Shown in pieces: positions 36,801 to 48,550 of a stretch of DNA of 64,000 bases. This DNA is from Mytilus trossulus (lineage: Eukaryota; Mollusca; Bivalvia; Mytilida; Mytilidae), in the NCBI RefSeq assembly GCF_036588685.1, contig NC_086378.1, positions 32,341,578-32,405,577 of the forward strand. The letters run 5' to 3'. Made by a program: the position numbers and the translations under genes. The notes beneath the pieces are model-generated. The model did not search any database, was not told the origin of the DNA, and saw only the letters and a list, made by a program, of their open reading frames with translations. Within the stretch, counting starts at the first letter, position 1. The number at the start of each line of letters is the position of its first letter.

Positions 36801-39800
36801 TGTATCGCATGCTGTATCACCACGAGAAACTGATATCAGTCCCGAGGTTCATACAGCACGCGATACGTATTTTACCATGTATTGATCTGCTTATCATATA
36901 TTTCAACAAATCACATTCGTAATATTTTAGCGGAAAACCGTTTGATTCTGAGGTAGTAGCCTTACAAATTGCATTAATTAATAATTTTGTCTCATTTATA
37001 ATACTTAAATAACGAGGTTCAATTTATCAGCCGTCATCACGTAAAAATGATGAATCAAAGAATTCAAATTTATGTATAACTAATATAGTACAATGCAGTT
37101 GATTAAAAATTACACCACTCCAGACCCTTTTGTTTTCCACATAGTTAATATTGCCAATAATTAAGAAGTTCCGGGTCGAATCCGGAACCGATACCAATTG
37201 TATATTCACCTGTTACCTATTACCTTATCTTACGTTCCGCATCTGACAGGCGCACCAACAAACTCTGTATTTAGGATTTTGCTATATACACGGGTCGTAA
37301 CCACAGGGTTGACACTACTAAATTCAATCATTGTCACATTGTTCCCGATTGTAGTATTTTAATCAGTATGACTTTCTAGATGGCAATACGAATAATAAAA
37401 ATCAGGACTTGAAATAAGGCGTATAGGTACAGCATGTACAGTTTTAATCAGTGTGACTTTCTAAGATGACAATACGAATAATGAAAATCTGGACTTAAAA
37501 TAAGGCTAATAGGTACAGCATGTACAGTTTTCAATTTGTTAGCCGGAATGACTTAAAACAGCGAATCAAAGAATTCAACTTTATTTATAACTCATAAAGG
37601 ACAATGCTGTTGATTAAAAAATACTCCTTTCCAGGCCCTTTTGTTTTCCAAATAAAATTAATAATACCAATAATTCATAAGTTCCAGGTCGACGGGTTCA
37701 AACAGAAAGATGTTGAAAGCAGGGAAAACTGTGCATCTTTTAATCGGGATGACAAAAAAATACTAAAATAAGGCTAACACATAGTTATATTCTTTAATTC
37801 AGTCACAAACCCGCGATATCACGGGTGTGTTCTAGTTACACATAAATTTATAAATATTCTGAACTTATGTTCTGGGTTAATATTACCACTTCTTTGTATT
37901 GATCTGTTGTTATCTTACATTCGATGATGGAGAAATTACTGTTTTACATAAATATGTATAATTTTGCCAAATAAATATTCTAGCCCTATTAAGATTACAA
38001 TGAATGATCTTGTCTTATCATACATGAAATATAAACATTCCGTCCAAATAGGCCTATACATTTTTTGTAATCATTTACAAAGGTATCAATTTACAAAAAA
38101 ATCGGAAAGAAGTATTATTAGATGTCGTATATGTCTAAACAAATATAAATTCGTTCATTACAGCTATTACATTAATGCTAGCAAGACAAATCTTTGTTTG
38201 ACTTGCTTGCTTTGCTTGTATCAATGTTTGCTCATGCATGGCAATTAAGATAGGAGGGGCTTCAGCTTGTATACATCATATTTAAATTGTATTGGACGTT
38301 ATGTTTGAAGTTAAGGACACTAAATTTAAAACATCACATGATGAAAAATATAAAGCGCAATCGTAGAAATGGAAGCCAAAAAAATTGTATTTGTGTTTTC
38401 TCGAAGATATGCATTTTTTATCATCCAACTGAAAAGACTGTCGTCAAGTACTTTTAGTAAAACAAAAAAGCTATTCGAACACACCTAATCTGATTTTGTG
38501 ATTCATTACATAGGTATTTCATCTTTTAGTTCTGTGATTTTTTATGTTATGAAGTCAACCTGTAGTTTTGCTATATAAAAATGATAGAATCTGAAGCGAG
38601 ATGATATATCAAATATTCTTGCTTTTTACGTTTTGAAGACAAAATATTCATCTCAAACACACCCTAACATTAGAAGGTGCACTTGATTTTCCAATAAAAG
38701 TGATAAATTAAGTAAGGGGGGGATGACTTAATTCATCCCTTTTATTTATTATGTCTATTGTTATTGAATATTGCGCACTTTGGATTAATTTTTGCTTGTA
38801 AACCTTCAAACTGATTATTCTTTGTTTATAGAGAAGGCGATGAATGCTTTCTGTAATGTTTACTATAGTAAGAATTTGTTTAAGAGTGAATAGAAACAAA
38901 TAAAATAACAATTTTCTTCTCAAATACGAAGTGTTTTATTGTAAAAAAAAACCAACCATTTGAATAAGTTTTCAATTTATCTATTACAAAGTTAAGCAGA
39001 ACAATTAGATATCAAGTCGACGACATGGTTATCTATCAAGTTGATTGAAGTAAATGCATAACCTCTATTTTTTTTAAAATTAATACGGACAGAGAACATA
39101 GTTTAGTTATTTCCGTGTCTGTCCTTTGATTATGTGACTCAAGAAAAAATAAAAAAAATTGATAACAATTTTATCCAAAAGAGAAAATCGAGTGGGACCT
39201 TCTTATGTTAGGGTGTGTTTGAGATGAATATTTTGTCTTAAAAACGTACAAAGAAATAACATTTGATACATCATCTCGCTTCAGATTCTATCATTTTTAT
39301 ATAGCAAAGCTACAGGTTGACTTTATAACATAAAAAAATCACAGTACTAAAAGATTAGATATATGGGTCAAATGAAATACCTATGTAATGAATCACATAA
39401 TCAGAGTAGGTGTGTTCGAATAGCTATTTTGTTTTTCTAAAGTACTTGACGACAGTCTTTTCAGTTGGATGATAAAAAAGCATATCTTCGAGAAAACACA
39501 AATACAATTTATTTGGCTTCCGTTTCTACGATTGCGCTTTATATTTGTCATCCTGTGATGTTTTAAAATTTAGTGTCCTTTACTTCAAACATAACGTCCA
39601 ATAGTATGATATATACAAGCTGAAGCCCCGCCTATCTTAATTGCCATGCTTGAGCAAACATTGATACAAGCAAAGCAAGCAAGACAAACAAAGATTTGTC
39701 TTGCTAGCATTAATGTAATAGCTGTAATTAAAAAAAATTACTCGCTTTTGGATGATAAAACTTCTCTTTTCGATGATCAACTGTTTAATGATTTACGTAA

Positions 39801-40292
39801 TCTGTATCATAATGGGATGAAAAGTTGATTCTGAGGGCTGACGAAGAGGGGCAGTTTTGTGGTCAATTTGGGTATGATCAGGAAATAAATAATCTGACCC
39901 AGGCGAATGCAACGGGTTTAAGTAATGAATTGTGCTGTGTTATTGCAATCATTGATTAAAAAATATAAACAATGTAAAAATGTGTTTCGATATAGAAATT
40001 ACATATATTTTATATATTTCAAGTTTTTATGTTTTGATTTTTTTCTAAATCAGGAAGGAAGTCCTGTTACAAAGGATGGAAATCTGAATATAGTGGTTTC
40101 TTGATGAGTGAAAATATAGGACATAACAATAAAGACTATATCTGTATGGACGGAGATTCAGAACCATTGGACAATCGATCTTCAAACGAAGGAGGTGCTT
40201 TGTTATACCCTGTCAGAGCGAAATGTGGTAGTCTGAGATGTCCCCCATACAAAGATAATACAGAAGTGCTTTGTACCGTCTGTACAAAATAA
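33854..40292 (+). CDS. Gene B: secreted protein with short-chain collagen C4-like C-terminal domain (238 aa, four coding exons)
   Basis: Coding exons are 33854-34025, 35958-36026, 36508-36744 and 40054-40292, the same lengths and phase-1 introns as genes A and D. A hydrophobic signal peptide (residues 1-19) is followed by HDCTKYSLTPSDQSL. Exon 2 is the most diverged of the three: CPGNFFIVYAG replaces CPEKSDIVYTG. Exon 3 keeps GGGSNYLCLPSDPENG and VPCAVCRRK, and exon 4 keeps SCYKGWKSEYSGFL and KCGSLRCPPY. All 12 mature cysteines are present. AATAAA overlaps the stop codon. Intron 1 carries a tandem 0.86-kb duplication, and intron 3 a 1.6-kb inverted-repeat element. Every exon is open with consensus splice borders, so it is probably functional. 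Confidence 0.86.
34141..34577. mobile_element. ~437-bp hairpin element, copy 1
   Basis: The left tip AATCATATTCAAAACAGTGT pairs with the right tip of ...ACTGTTTTGAATATGATT. The arms are ~190 bp, including GGGACAGATTAGGTGAACGT on the left and its complement on the right, with a ~60-bp AT-rich centre. No coding capacity. MITE-like. Confidence 0.75.
35004..35443. mobile_element. ~440-bp hairpin element, copy 2
   Basis: Duplicate of the hairpin at 34141-34577, carried along by the tandem duplication rather than by a separate insertion, since its flanks are duplicated too. Confidence 0.75.
36785..36884. repeat. 100-bp perfect-centre hairpin in intron 3 of gene B
   Basis: Arms of about 45-50 bp pair around CTGATATCAG, with GTATCGCATGCTGTAT on the left against ATACAGCACGCGATAC on the right. 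About 80% of positions pair. Confidence 0.65.
37020..37705 (+). repeat. Direct repeats in intron 3 of gene B
   Basis: Segments 37020-37195 and 37530-37700 are diverged direct copies (shared GAATCAAAGAATTCAA and CCCTTTTGTTTTCCA). Between them a ~90-bp segment with GGTACAGCATGTACAGTTTT is repeated at about 37425 and 37510. GTTCCGGGTCGAATCCGGAAC at about 37168 resembles a box-B/hairpin. Confidence 0.55.
38150..39735. mobile_element. 1.6-kb inverted-repeat element in intron 3 of gene B
   Basis: Arms 38150-38700 and about 39180-39735 are inverted copies. The left side reads GCTAGCAAGACAAATCTTTG, GCATGGCAATTAAGATAGGA and AGACTGTCGTCAAGTACTTT, each mirrored on the right. A 480-bp centre separates them. 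A diverged relative starts near 63390. Frames within it (38708-38923, 39646-39828) are not recognisable proteins. Confidence 0.75.
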
Positions 40293-40526
40293 AAAAAATA
40301 AAATGTTCTCGTTTGTTTACTTATTTCCTTATATGTCAAAGTTTACTCTACATGGTAGTCTACTGTACTTCAGTTTATTGTCAAACATTAAAAACAGGTT
40401 TCTTTATTATATGATATAGTGACTACGCTTGTGTTTGTAGATTGTTTGTTGATATTGAGGATATCTAGCAATGATTCTTCTTTTTTTCTGATTGTTTATG
40501 TGCGGTAAACAGAATGGTTAATTAAG

Positions 40527-41228
40527 TTGCTCATGTTATTTTTTTTATTCACACTTTGGTATATTGTCTTAGGGAGAGATAAATCCTACTTTGTAAAGGA
40601 TCACTCTAATTCAAACAAAAAATTCTCTGAAACTGATATTATTAAGATGCTTGATTTCTTGATTGACAACATATTTGTTACTTTCGGAGAACTTGTTTTT
40701 CAACAGACAATCGGCATTCAAATGGGAACTAATTGTGCCCCTCTACTTGCCGACTTGATTCTTTATTATTATGAGGCTGACTTCATGCAGGAACTTCTTA
40801 GGAAGAAAGATATGAAGTTAGCAATATCAATTAACTCTACTTTCCGCTATATAGATGATGTTCTTTCACTAAATAATTCAAAATTTGGTGACTACGTGCA
40901 ACGCATCTATCCCATCCAACTAGCGATAAAGGATATAACAGATACAGTTAAGTCGGCATCATATCTTGACTTACATCTAGAAATTGACAATGAGGGTCGG
41001 TTAAAAACAAAACTTTACGACAAAAGAGATGATTTCAGTTTTCCAATTGTGAACTTTCCATTTCTAATTAACAACATTCCAGCAGCTCCTGCATACAGGG
41101 TATATATATTCCAATTAACTACAATCCCCTTCCCTTTCATGAATGTGACCTACCGAATTAAACTATTTATCGGAGCACCTGAGATCACCCCTAGTTTATT
41201 GGTGGGGTTCGTGTTGTTTATTCTTTAG
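40527..41228 (+). pseudogene. Reverse transcriptase fragment, Penelope-like retroelement type
   Basis: An open frame of 233 codons. Codons 18-190 read as an RT palm fragment: the block GIQMGTNCAPLLADLILYYY and the catalytic-type motif FRYIDDVLS, followed by SASYLDLHLEIDNEG and KLYDKRDDF. These blocks match a reverse transcriptase family common in bivalve and fish genomes, which I assign to Penelope-like elements from memory. The thumb region stops near PAYRVYIFQL, and the frame then runs into non-coding sequence. The N-terminal part and any GIY-YIG endonuclease are missing, so this is a truncated dead copy. It lies just 3' of gene B on the same strand and is unrelated to it. Confidence 0.65.
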
Positions 41229-41375
41229 TTTTCTATGTTGTGTCATGCGTACTATTGTTTGTCTGTTTGTCTTTTCCATTTTTAGCCATGGCGTTGTCAG
41301 TTTGTTTAAGATTTATGAGTTTGACTGTCTCTTTGGTATCTTTTGTCCCTTTTTTAAGACCATCTTGATTGAGAG
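41229..41375 (+). repeat. Probable 3' tail of the retroelement
   Basis: Contains GCCATGGCGTTGTCAGTTTG and TATGAGTTTGACTGTCTCTT. A related solo piece lies at about 47525-47590 (GAGTTTGACTGTCCCTCTGG), consistent with dispersed 3' ends of the same family. Confidence 0.5.
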
Positions 41376-44300
41376 AGTTTAATATCTTTATCTAACAATT
41401 GAGAATTGACGAAGTAAAAACATGCTTAAAATATGTCAGTCCTAAAAACAAAACTTCTGAGCCGATGAGAACTTTGGGGACTTGCATTCAACCAGATGTG
41501 GCATCAATCATGCACTAGTACTAGTAATTGAATCATTTCACAATCTTGATATTAAAACAGTAAACAAATATATGATTTTCTGCTTTGTTTTCCAATTGCG
41601 AAGAAAGTTATCATTCAACCCTATTATTATTCGGAAAACGTACGATAATCACTTGTTAGTCTTTTTCGCGATGTCCAAGTTTCCGAAACAAAAGGGTTTG
41701 ATAACTTAGGTATCACCTTCTTGATTTGAATGATTTTTTTTTACAGATACAAGAAAAATGAATCAAAAGCAAGACTCTTGCATTAAGGGTCAATTGGTCA
41801 AGGTAGCACTTTGTTTCTACAAACTGTTTCCTGATGGAATCCTGTGTGTCCCTTATTTGATTTGAATAAAACGTATAAAGATAAAAGATATAGCACGTGA
41901 AACGAATCCTATTTATTTTGTTGGTCTAACGGTCAAAGGTTAAACTCATTGTTACTTGGTTTAAAAAATATCTATAGGAAAAAGAAAGAAGCATATATTA
42001 TAAAATTAACAAATGCAAAGGATCAAGGTCTTATAAAATCAACAAATGCAAAGGGTCAAGGTCGTTGTAATTGATTTTTGAATTGAATCAAACTATTAAT
42101 TGTATCAATATGTATGCAGATGCAAAAAAAAGCAATAATAGTGCACTGTTTCGTAAAGCATACATGTATTTTAAAACCTTCTTGGAATACAATGGGGTTT
42201 TTGTTCTGAATATGTGTGTAGGTTGTGGAGAAATATATCCAATTGCCAGATTTCTACACAATTAGTACTTTGAAAAACTTTAAGTTTTGTAAACAAGTGG
42301 CCCGAGAACACAGCTATTTCGTATTGCATTTTTAGACACAAACGTCAAATTAACGAAATTGTACTTGCGCATTCTCAATATTATGTTTACAATATTCTGT
42401 ACTAGTTTAGGGACAATAAAATTAACGGTACCAATTTTCTTGCACCAGATGCGCATTTCGACAATACATGTCCTTTCAGTGATGCTCGTGGCCAAAATAT
42501 TTGAAATCCAAAGCTTATATTAAAGATGAAGAAAGGTCAAGTGTCCAAATTATATCCAAATTATAGAACTTGATAAGTTCTAGCTAAAACTATGTTGAAT
42601 TCCATTGTAAGGGTTGTGTTCAATTTAATTCGACATCTTAAGACATACTCATGTGTATTCTTTTTTAAGCTGGACAAAAGTAACTTTTTTACTTTAAGAT
42701 TAAAGAGGCCCTTTTACCGTGGATTTCATCCACCTACTTGTTTTTAAGGCATAAAACATTAAAAAATATATTATTAAGGGGTATGAAAAAAATACACTGC
42801 TCACAGTAGGAATTGTATTTGTAGGCAACGAAAATTAATGGGCGATTCTTGAGGTTCATAAGCAGTTTATTTATAGTTATGATCTCATTATTGGTAGTTG
42901 ATGGCAACACAGAAATGCTAAATTCATAACTGGTTATACCTTCGTGAATGAAAACTTAGGAATGTCACCATCCCAGTGGTTGGAAATACACTCATTATAA
43001 AGTGCAGACTTTACGCAAGATATATTTTGATTGATTGATTGATTATGCTATACGTCCAGTGGCAAATATTTTAAGAATATTAAGGACAAGATGTTATCAA
43101 TAAATGCAATATGTACGTTTCTTCATTGAGGCTATCCGGGATAAGGTTGAGGAAATTTCGACTGCCCCTTGAAAACGGGGAAATATTTGATATTGGACAC
43201 TTGACCTTACCAGAGGTCACATACAGACCCCTAACATATATGTTGTAATTGTTATTAACTTGTAAAGAACATGACACACACTCTACACGGAGCATCGGAT
43301 TTAACGTCCCTATTCTTGCTTCGAGCTCGATATATCCCGAACTGTTAAATTGACGGCCCTCGTTGGCGAGGATTTAACTGCCTGTCGGAAGAAGACAAAC
43401 GTGACAATATTCTATTCGAAGGCACATTATGGGGATTTCACGGCAGACACATCGTTTCGTTTACAGAAGACCAATCAGTGATGCTCGAATAAAAAATCTT
43501 CAAAAAGACAAATAACGTACGAAATCGAAAACATTGAGGACCCTAAATCCCGGAAGGCATTTCCAAAATAGCTTGAATTATCTTTTCCTTGGGTAGAAAG
43601 TTCTTAGTATTTCAGACAATCCAAAGTTTTGGCAACTTTTCGAAAGTCAAATAATAAAAATATATCAATACAAATCCCTTATCAAATGGCAAAATCAAAA
43701 TCTCAAACCAATCAACACCTCAAACATTTCAAACTAATGAAAAACAACTGTCATTTTCATGACTTGGTACATGACTTTTGTAACAATATGATGAATTAAT
43801 CCTTGGTCTTTTCACTTGTAAGAAAGTCACATAAAAATTTTAATATGACAACAATGTTTACTTAGAATGATGGCCATATCAAAAATATTGCATGTCAAAA
43901 CAAATGCAAACTATTGGTCTTGTAATAACCCCAGGTGATAAACCTCCACCAACAATGGCATGGTCCAAGTGGTTGTATTGAGAGCCACAGATAAATCCAT
44001 TGATACAATAAAAACCCTATTAAAGAACTAGTATTTTGAAAAAGTAGTTTTTGTAAATAATCATAATGACCATATTAATGATCATTTATGTCAACACAAA
44101 AATGCTGGTTTCTGAGGGGTTGTTAAACAGTATCCGTTATAAAGAAGTATTCTTCTGTTGCAAACATTTCAGTAATATTGAATTAATTTTTAATGTAGGA
44201 TGTATTGTTCTCGTGATTATTGTCTTGAACATTAACATTATAAATGCATCAATTCTAATCTTTCTCAAACCTAAATGCCCGTTGTTTGGTGTAAATTTGT

Positions 44301-44935
44301 ATCTTTAAAAATCAAGTAAAGGGGCAAAAAATGAGCAATATGAATTATAATATTTTGCAGACAATGTTTACCAACTGGTTTTTTTTATAATTGAAGAATC
44401 AAATTGAATGAAAATTCTTTAAAAAGTGCACATTTGATGTCAAGAAATTTAAAAAAAAATAGAAAAAGCATTTCAAAATTATCCATCAATTTTCATTCAT
44501 TCAAAGCAAGTCAGAAGATTATGTTTACAAATTAAGATGTTGTTACTTGCTCTAATGGATTAAAATAATCTATATAGCATCACAAACTTCATCGTTGTGG
44601 CATACATTATTCATAAAATAGACGAGGTCTTGGGAAGAAATATGCTTTAATAAATAAATTTGACAAAGTTGGAGCATTTTGATACGTTGATTTTATTTTT
44701 CTATAAGCCCATTAATGTAACTTTTAATATGGAGTTACACCCACATTACCTGAACTTTTTTTCTACAATAACAATGAACAGGTTTAAAACAGTTAAACTT
44801 TATAAAGGGACATCGGTATTTAAAAAACAAAAGTAAACAAACAAGTTTTACTGCTGTGAATTAAACAAAAATATGTTAGTTCTTCCTGGTATGTACATAA
44901 TTTTACTTACATGTTTTGGAATAAATTACAATAAA
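41376..44935. other. Repeat-rich intergenic DNA with decayed R3 copies
   Basis: Diverged R3-type pieces lie at about 41425-41520, 42435-42500, 43445-43640 and 43895-43985. Another dispersed repeat at about 43023-43400 starts GATTGATTGATTATGCTATA and carries CCAGTGGCAAATATTT, which recurs at 61945-61970. No gene is supported; the frames 42071-42265 and 44066-44308 are unrecognised. Confidence 0.45.
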
Positions 44936-44937
44936 TT

Positions 44938-45013
44938 ACGGCAATTTTCGCGTGAATCATAATTCGGCAATTTTCGCGTGAATCATAATTCGGCGATTTT
45001 CACGTGATTAATG
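44938..45013 (+). repeat. Three tandem ~27-bp repeats upstream of the Crypton remnant
   Basis: CGGCAATTTTCGCGTGAATC with ATAATT occurs twice in full and once in diverged form (CGGCGATTTTCACGTGATTA). They end about 25 bp before the first start codon of the recombinase remnant, so they may belong to the element's 5' end or promoter. Confidence 0.6.
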
Positions 45014-45416
45014 TTTCTTCTGCCATTATATAATCATGGGAGATACAGAGATGTCAGATTTTGATCTCGGCGATCCATTTTTATATTTTAAAGCCTTATT
45101 TGATAATGAGATTGAGCTGGAAGAAGTGCCTGCACCAATGCCTTCCGTAGAAGTATTCACTAGTACATAAATATTTTCAACAGTACATATTCCAGATCAA
45201 AAACCACAAAAAAGGTTCTAAAGAGTGTCTGATGAAGAAATTATGGCTTAATTTAAAAAAGAGCAGGCAATCAGAATCAACAAAAAGAAATACAAAATGG
45301 TCAGTAAACATCTTGCAAGGTACGAATGGTATAGTTATATAACACAAATTCAACAAAATAATCATAAATGACATACTGTACATGTAAATTGTGATTGTAT
45401 TTTATGTGTGATAAAT

Positions 45417-45486
45417 AGTCAGACCAGGATTTGAACCTGGAACCTTTTAATTTTAAATTGAATGCTCTACTTTGAGCTATCTGAAT
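45417..45486 (-). tRNA. tRNA-like sequence (pseudo-tRNA or SINE head), Lys-like
   Basis: On the minus strand the 70-nt sequence has acceptor arms ATTCAGA/TCTGACT (6 of 7 pairs), a D arm GCTC-GAGC, and a perfect T arm CCAGG-TTCAAAT-CCTGG. The anticodon stem is weak (one C-A mismatch) and the loop TTTAAAA would read TAA. However, there is no long variable arm as leucine tRNAs have. The D and T regions look most like a lysine tRNA with a damaged anticodon arm. A functional tRNA is unlikely. It sits within the insertion that splits the Crypton remnant. Confidence 0.45.
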
Positions 45487-45559
45487 CTATAATTCCACAT
45501 ATCAGTACAATGTAAATGTACAATGTATTTACATGTACTTTCGTTAGATTAATATAAAA

Positions 45560-45700
45560 TATAAGAAGACAGAATGACAGACATTAACAACTAGTAGGGG
45601 TCATCGTACGGCCTTCAACAATGAGCAAACTCCATACCACAATCACGTATAAAAATCATCGAAAAGAAAATATTTTACACTTCAAACTAGAAAACTAATT
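45560..45700 (-). repeat. R2 repeat fragment splitting the Crypton remnant
   Basis: Carries TCGTACGGCCTTCAACAATG and GAGCAAACTCCATACC, as in the reverse of R2 copies elsewhere. Together with the tRNA-like sequence it interrupts the recombinase frame between 45330 and 45820. Confidence 0.55.
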
Positions 45701-47097
45701 ATATAGCCTAATTTCTGTACAAAAAGATTGTATTTTCTAAGATAAAATAATTATTTTGATAATTATCACATGTTATTATGGCACCATCTGAAGATTTAAA
45801 CATTATATTGAGCAAATTTTATGCAGAGGCCACCCTTTATTTTGCAGAAAAAAAGAGAACAAAAAATGGCGTCAGCTCAGGCATACGAATACCACAAGAA
45901 TTCGTTTAAAAGTATAAGGGCAAGCATCAATAGGTTTCTTAGAGATCTAAATAGGGATATTGAAATTGTCCGGGACAAAGAATTCAGGATGTCAAATGAC
46001 ATTTTGGATGAGAAATCAAAGTCTACATGACCTACAAAGCACAAAGAAGTTATTTCGCTGTCAGATCTCCATAAAATTAGTACATACCTGTATTCTGCTG
46101 GAAAACCAGTCCTTTTTCGCTATAATGTTTGGTACAAGTTAGCTATGCATTTTGTCTCACGGGGTCTAGAATTCCACCATCAATTGAATCTTGCATCTTT
46201 CACATTCCAAAAAGATGAAAATGACAGGAAGTATGTTACACTATCACATGAAACACGTCAAAAAAATTGGCAAGGTGGACTTGGTAATTCAGAAGCTTCT
46301 GCTGACAAAAAGATGTACGAAACAAAATCTGACAAATGTCCTGTGAATGATCTGCAGCTACTGATTGATAAAACAGATCCTAAAGTAGAATAACTCTTTA
46401 ATCACTGTGATAAAGATGCAAATCTCTCACCATATGAACAAAATATATGGTTTTCAATGAAGTCGGTTAAGCAGTACCAGTTTTCAAGATTTATGGATGA
46501 TATATCTAGGAATGCGGGCTTCTCTAGACTATACACAGCACATTGTCTCTGCGAGACTGTCATTCAAGCTTTGAATTATGCCGGGTTTGAGCTCAGGCAT
46601 ATAATTTACATGAGCGGGCACAAAAACATGAGCTCTGTCAGAAGTTATAGCAGTGGATGTTCTGTAATTCAAAAGGAAAGCTTGAGTGAAACTATATCGT
46701 CTATCTCTTCAGACTATGACGTGTCTCCACAAAAATCTACTCCAGCACCAGTACTAACCGTGTCAACAGCTGAAAATGCCAATGTTACTTCAAATGTTAC
46801 ATCAGTCCCTTCTTCGTTACAAACATCATCAGAGAATGCACAAGTTAACAATCGTACAATGCTAATGTCTCTCTCATCAAGCAACTTCATGTTATCAGGA
46901 TTTATTTTCAACTCGTCATTGAATAATCGTGTTTTGCAATTCTCCGGACAAAATTGAAGCAGCCACATAGCTGCGATTACTGTACTGACGTAAATTACTC
47001 CGCGACGTCATGTGACGTCAATGTATTGAATTTAGTAAACGTTTACGTTTGAATAAAAATTTTGTGTTTAAAAAGTTGTATTTAATTTATTTATAAG

Positions 47098-47297
47098 TGA
47101 TGACTGTAATTTAAATGATGTCTATTGATCCATAACATTACATTGTAATTACGGCAGTGCACATTGGGTATAATTTGTACCGCCGTAATTACTGTTATGG
47201 CTCATAGACATAATTTAAGTACGCGAATTATACAATGTGCACCGCCGTAATTAATGTAATGGCACAATAGACATAATTTAAATTACAGTCATTCCTT
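47098..47297. mobile_element. ~200-bp hairpin MITE
   Basis: The left arm GATGACTGTAATTTAAATGA pairs with the right tip ATTTAAATTACAGTCATTCC. The inner arms TTACGGCAGTGCACATTG and CAATGTGCACCGCCGTAATT also pair. Arms are about 70 bp at ~85-90% identity. Confidence 0.7.
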
Positions 47298-48550
47298 GAA
47301 TAAATCAAAAAAAAGTTCTGAATGAGTGTGACGTTGTAGGGTTGTAACGTTTTTAAACTACGGGCTTAGTAAAAATTTAAATTAAAAAAAAACACCACTG
47401 AACTATGAGGAATACTCAAAACGGAAAGTCTCTAATCAAATGTCAAAGTTGTAAATACATCAATCACTAGTTCAAAACTAATGTGATTATTTGATCAAAA
47501 TAATCTACTTCTATCCCTTATAATTTTGTCAGTTTATTTTCTATCTATGAGTTTGACTGTCCCTCTGGTATCTTTCGCCCATCTTTTACATGACTTTTTC
47601 AGAAAATAGCCGATGGATTGATTTTGGATATATGTATCTCGATTTTATTTTTAAAAGAAACACAATTTATCACAACATATTTTTTGATTTCATAAGCTAA
47701 ACAAATTACTCATACTGTAAATCAAACTTTTGCAATAAAGTGACCAGAAATCACTTCGTTATTCCCTTTTTATATTTAATATCTGTAATGGCATTGTGGA
47801 GTTTAATACGGAACATTATTTTTGTAAAAAAGTGACAGGCGTATCATATGCTCATGGCTCTGCTGCATTATTTTTTATTACCAACAAGTGTTATACATTT
47901 ACAGGATACAATTGAAAATAAAAAGACACGCTTTGATAGGTAATCCTTGGAAATATATAAATTTATAGAGACATTTTACAGGCTTGTTTGCATAATTTTA
48001 GCTACAAATTTCGTATCTCATATTTTTAACCACACTGCGGAATGTATGAATTCGCAGACACGAGTATTTTGGAGCATTTAAAAGGCCTCATCATGACTTA
48101 ATGTGATACAAGTCAAAAGACACTGCAATTATCGAATAATAAAAGTTAACCTTTACGTCATATGCATGCGTTGTTGATTGAAATAGGTTATGTCAGATAA
48201 TTTTTGATTTGTTATATTTTGTTCTATCATATGATAACAACTAACTCCGCTAGTATAGTCATGACCATGTGCGTAAATACACTGTATACTCACATGATCT
48301 GGGTCTTTCATACGATAAGCGTTTATTAGTAACCTTTACGATTGAACACATTTGTAAAGTGTGAATAAGTGGAAATTAAAAAGAAATACAATAAAAACTA
48401 ATCTTAACACAAAAAAAATCACACATGCACCAAACGGAAGGATAAAAATGGACGACAACGTAAAAGAACTACAAATTGACTCTAGCTAAAGAAAGACATC
48501 AATTATACTCAGACAATAGATCAAAGATATAGGGATTAAAAAAAAACAAA
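47298..48550. other. Intergenic DNA upstream of the orphan exon
   Basis: Apart from the short retroelement-tail piece at 47525-47590, this is AT-rich sequence with no recognisable gene or RNA. From about 48180 onward it starts to resemble upstream sequence of the gene family only weakly. Confidence 0.4.

Larger units (their letters stand above)
45036..46957 (+). pseudogene. Decayed Crypton-type tyrosine recombinase (KIAA1958/DUF3504-like)
   Basis: A 44-codon acidic start (45036-45170, with DFDLGDPFLYFKALFD) is followed by a stop-broken segment with RVSDEEIMA (about 45222-45250). After an insertion of repeat DNA, frames 45821-46030, 46145-46393 and 46457-46957 continue the protein. Landmarks are SFKSIRASINRFLRDLNRDI, YVTLSHETRQKNWQGGLGN, DKCPVNDLQLLIDKTDP and ELRHIIYMSGHKN with VRSYS. 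This pattern is typical of Crypton-derived proteins in bivalves. The family's His-x-x-Arg helix normally reads AHCLRAT; here it is AHCLCET, so a catalytic Arg is Cys. The later His (SGHKN) and candidate Tyr remain. Stops plus the lost Arg make it inactive. The Ser/Thr-rich tail (46700-46957) stays open. Confidence 0.7.

Noticed and set aside
45417..45486. A working tRNA-Leu(TAA)
   Set aside because: No long variable arm, weak anticodon stem and a mismatch in the acceptor; best read as a degenerate Lys-like relic.
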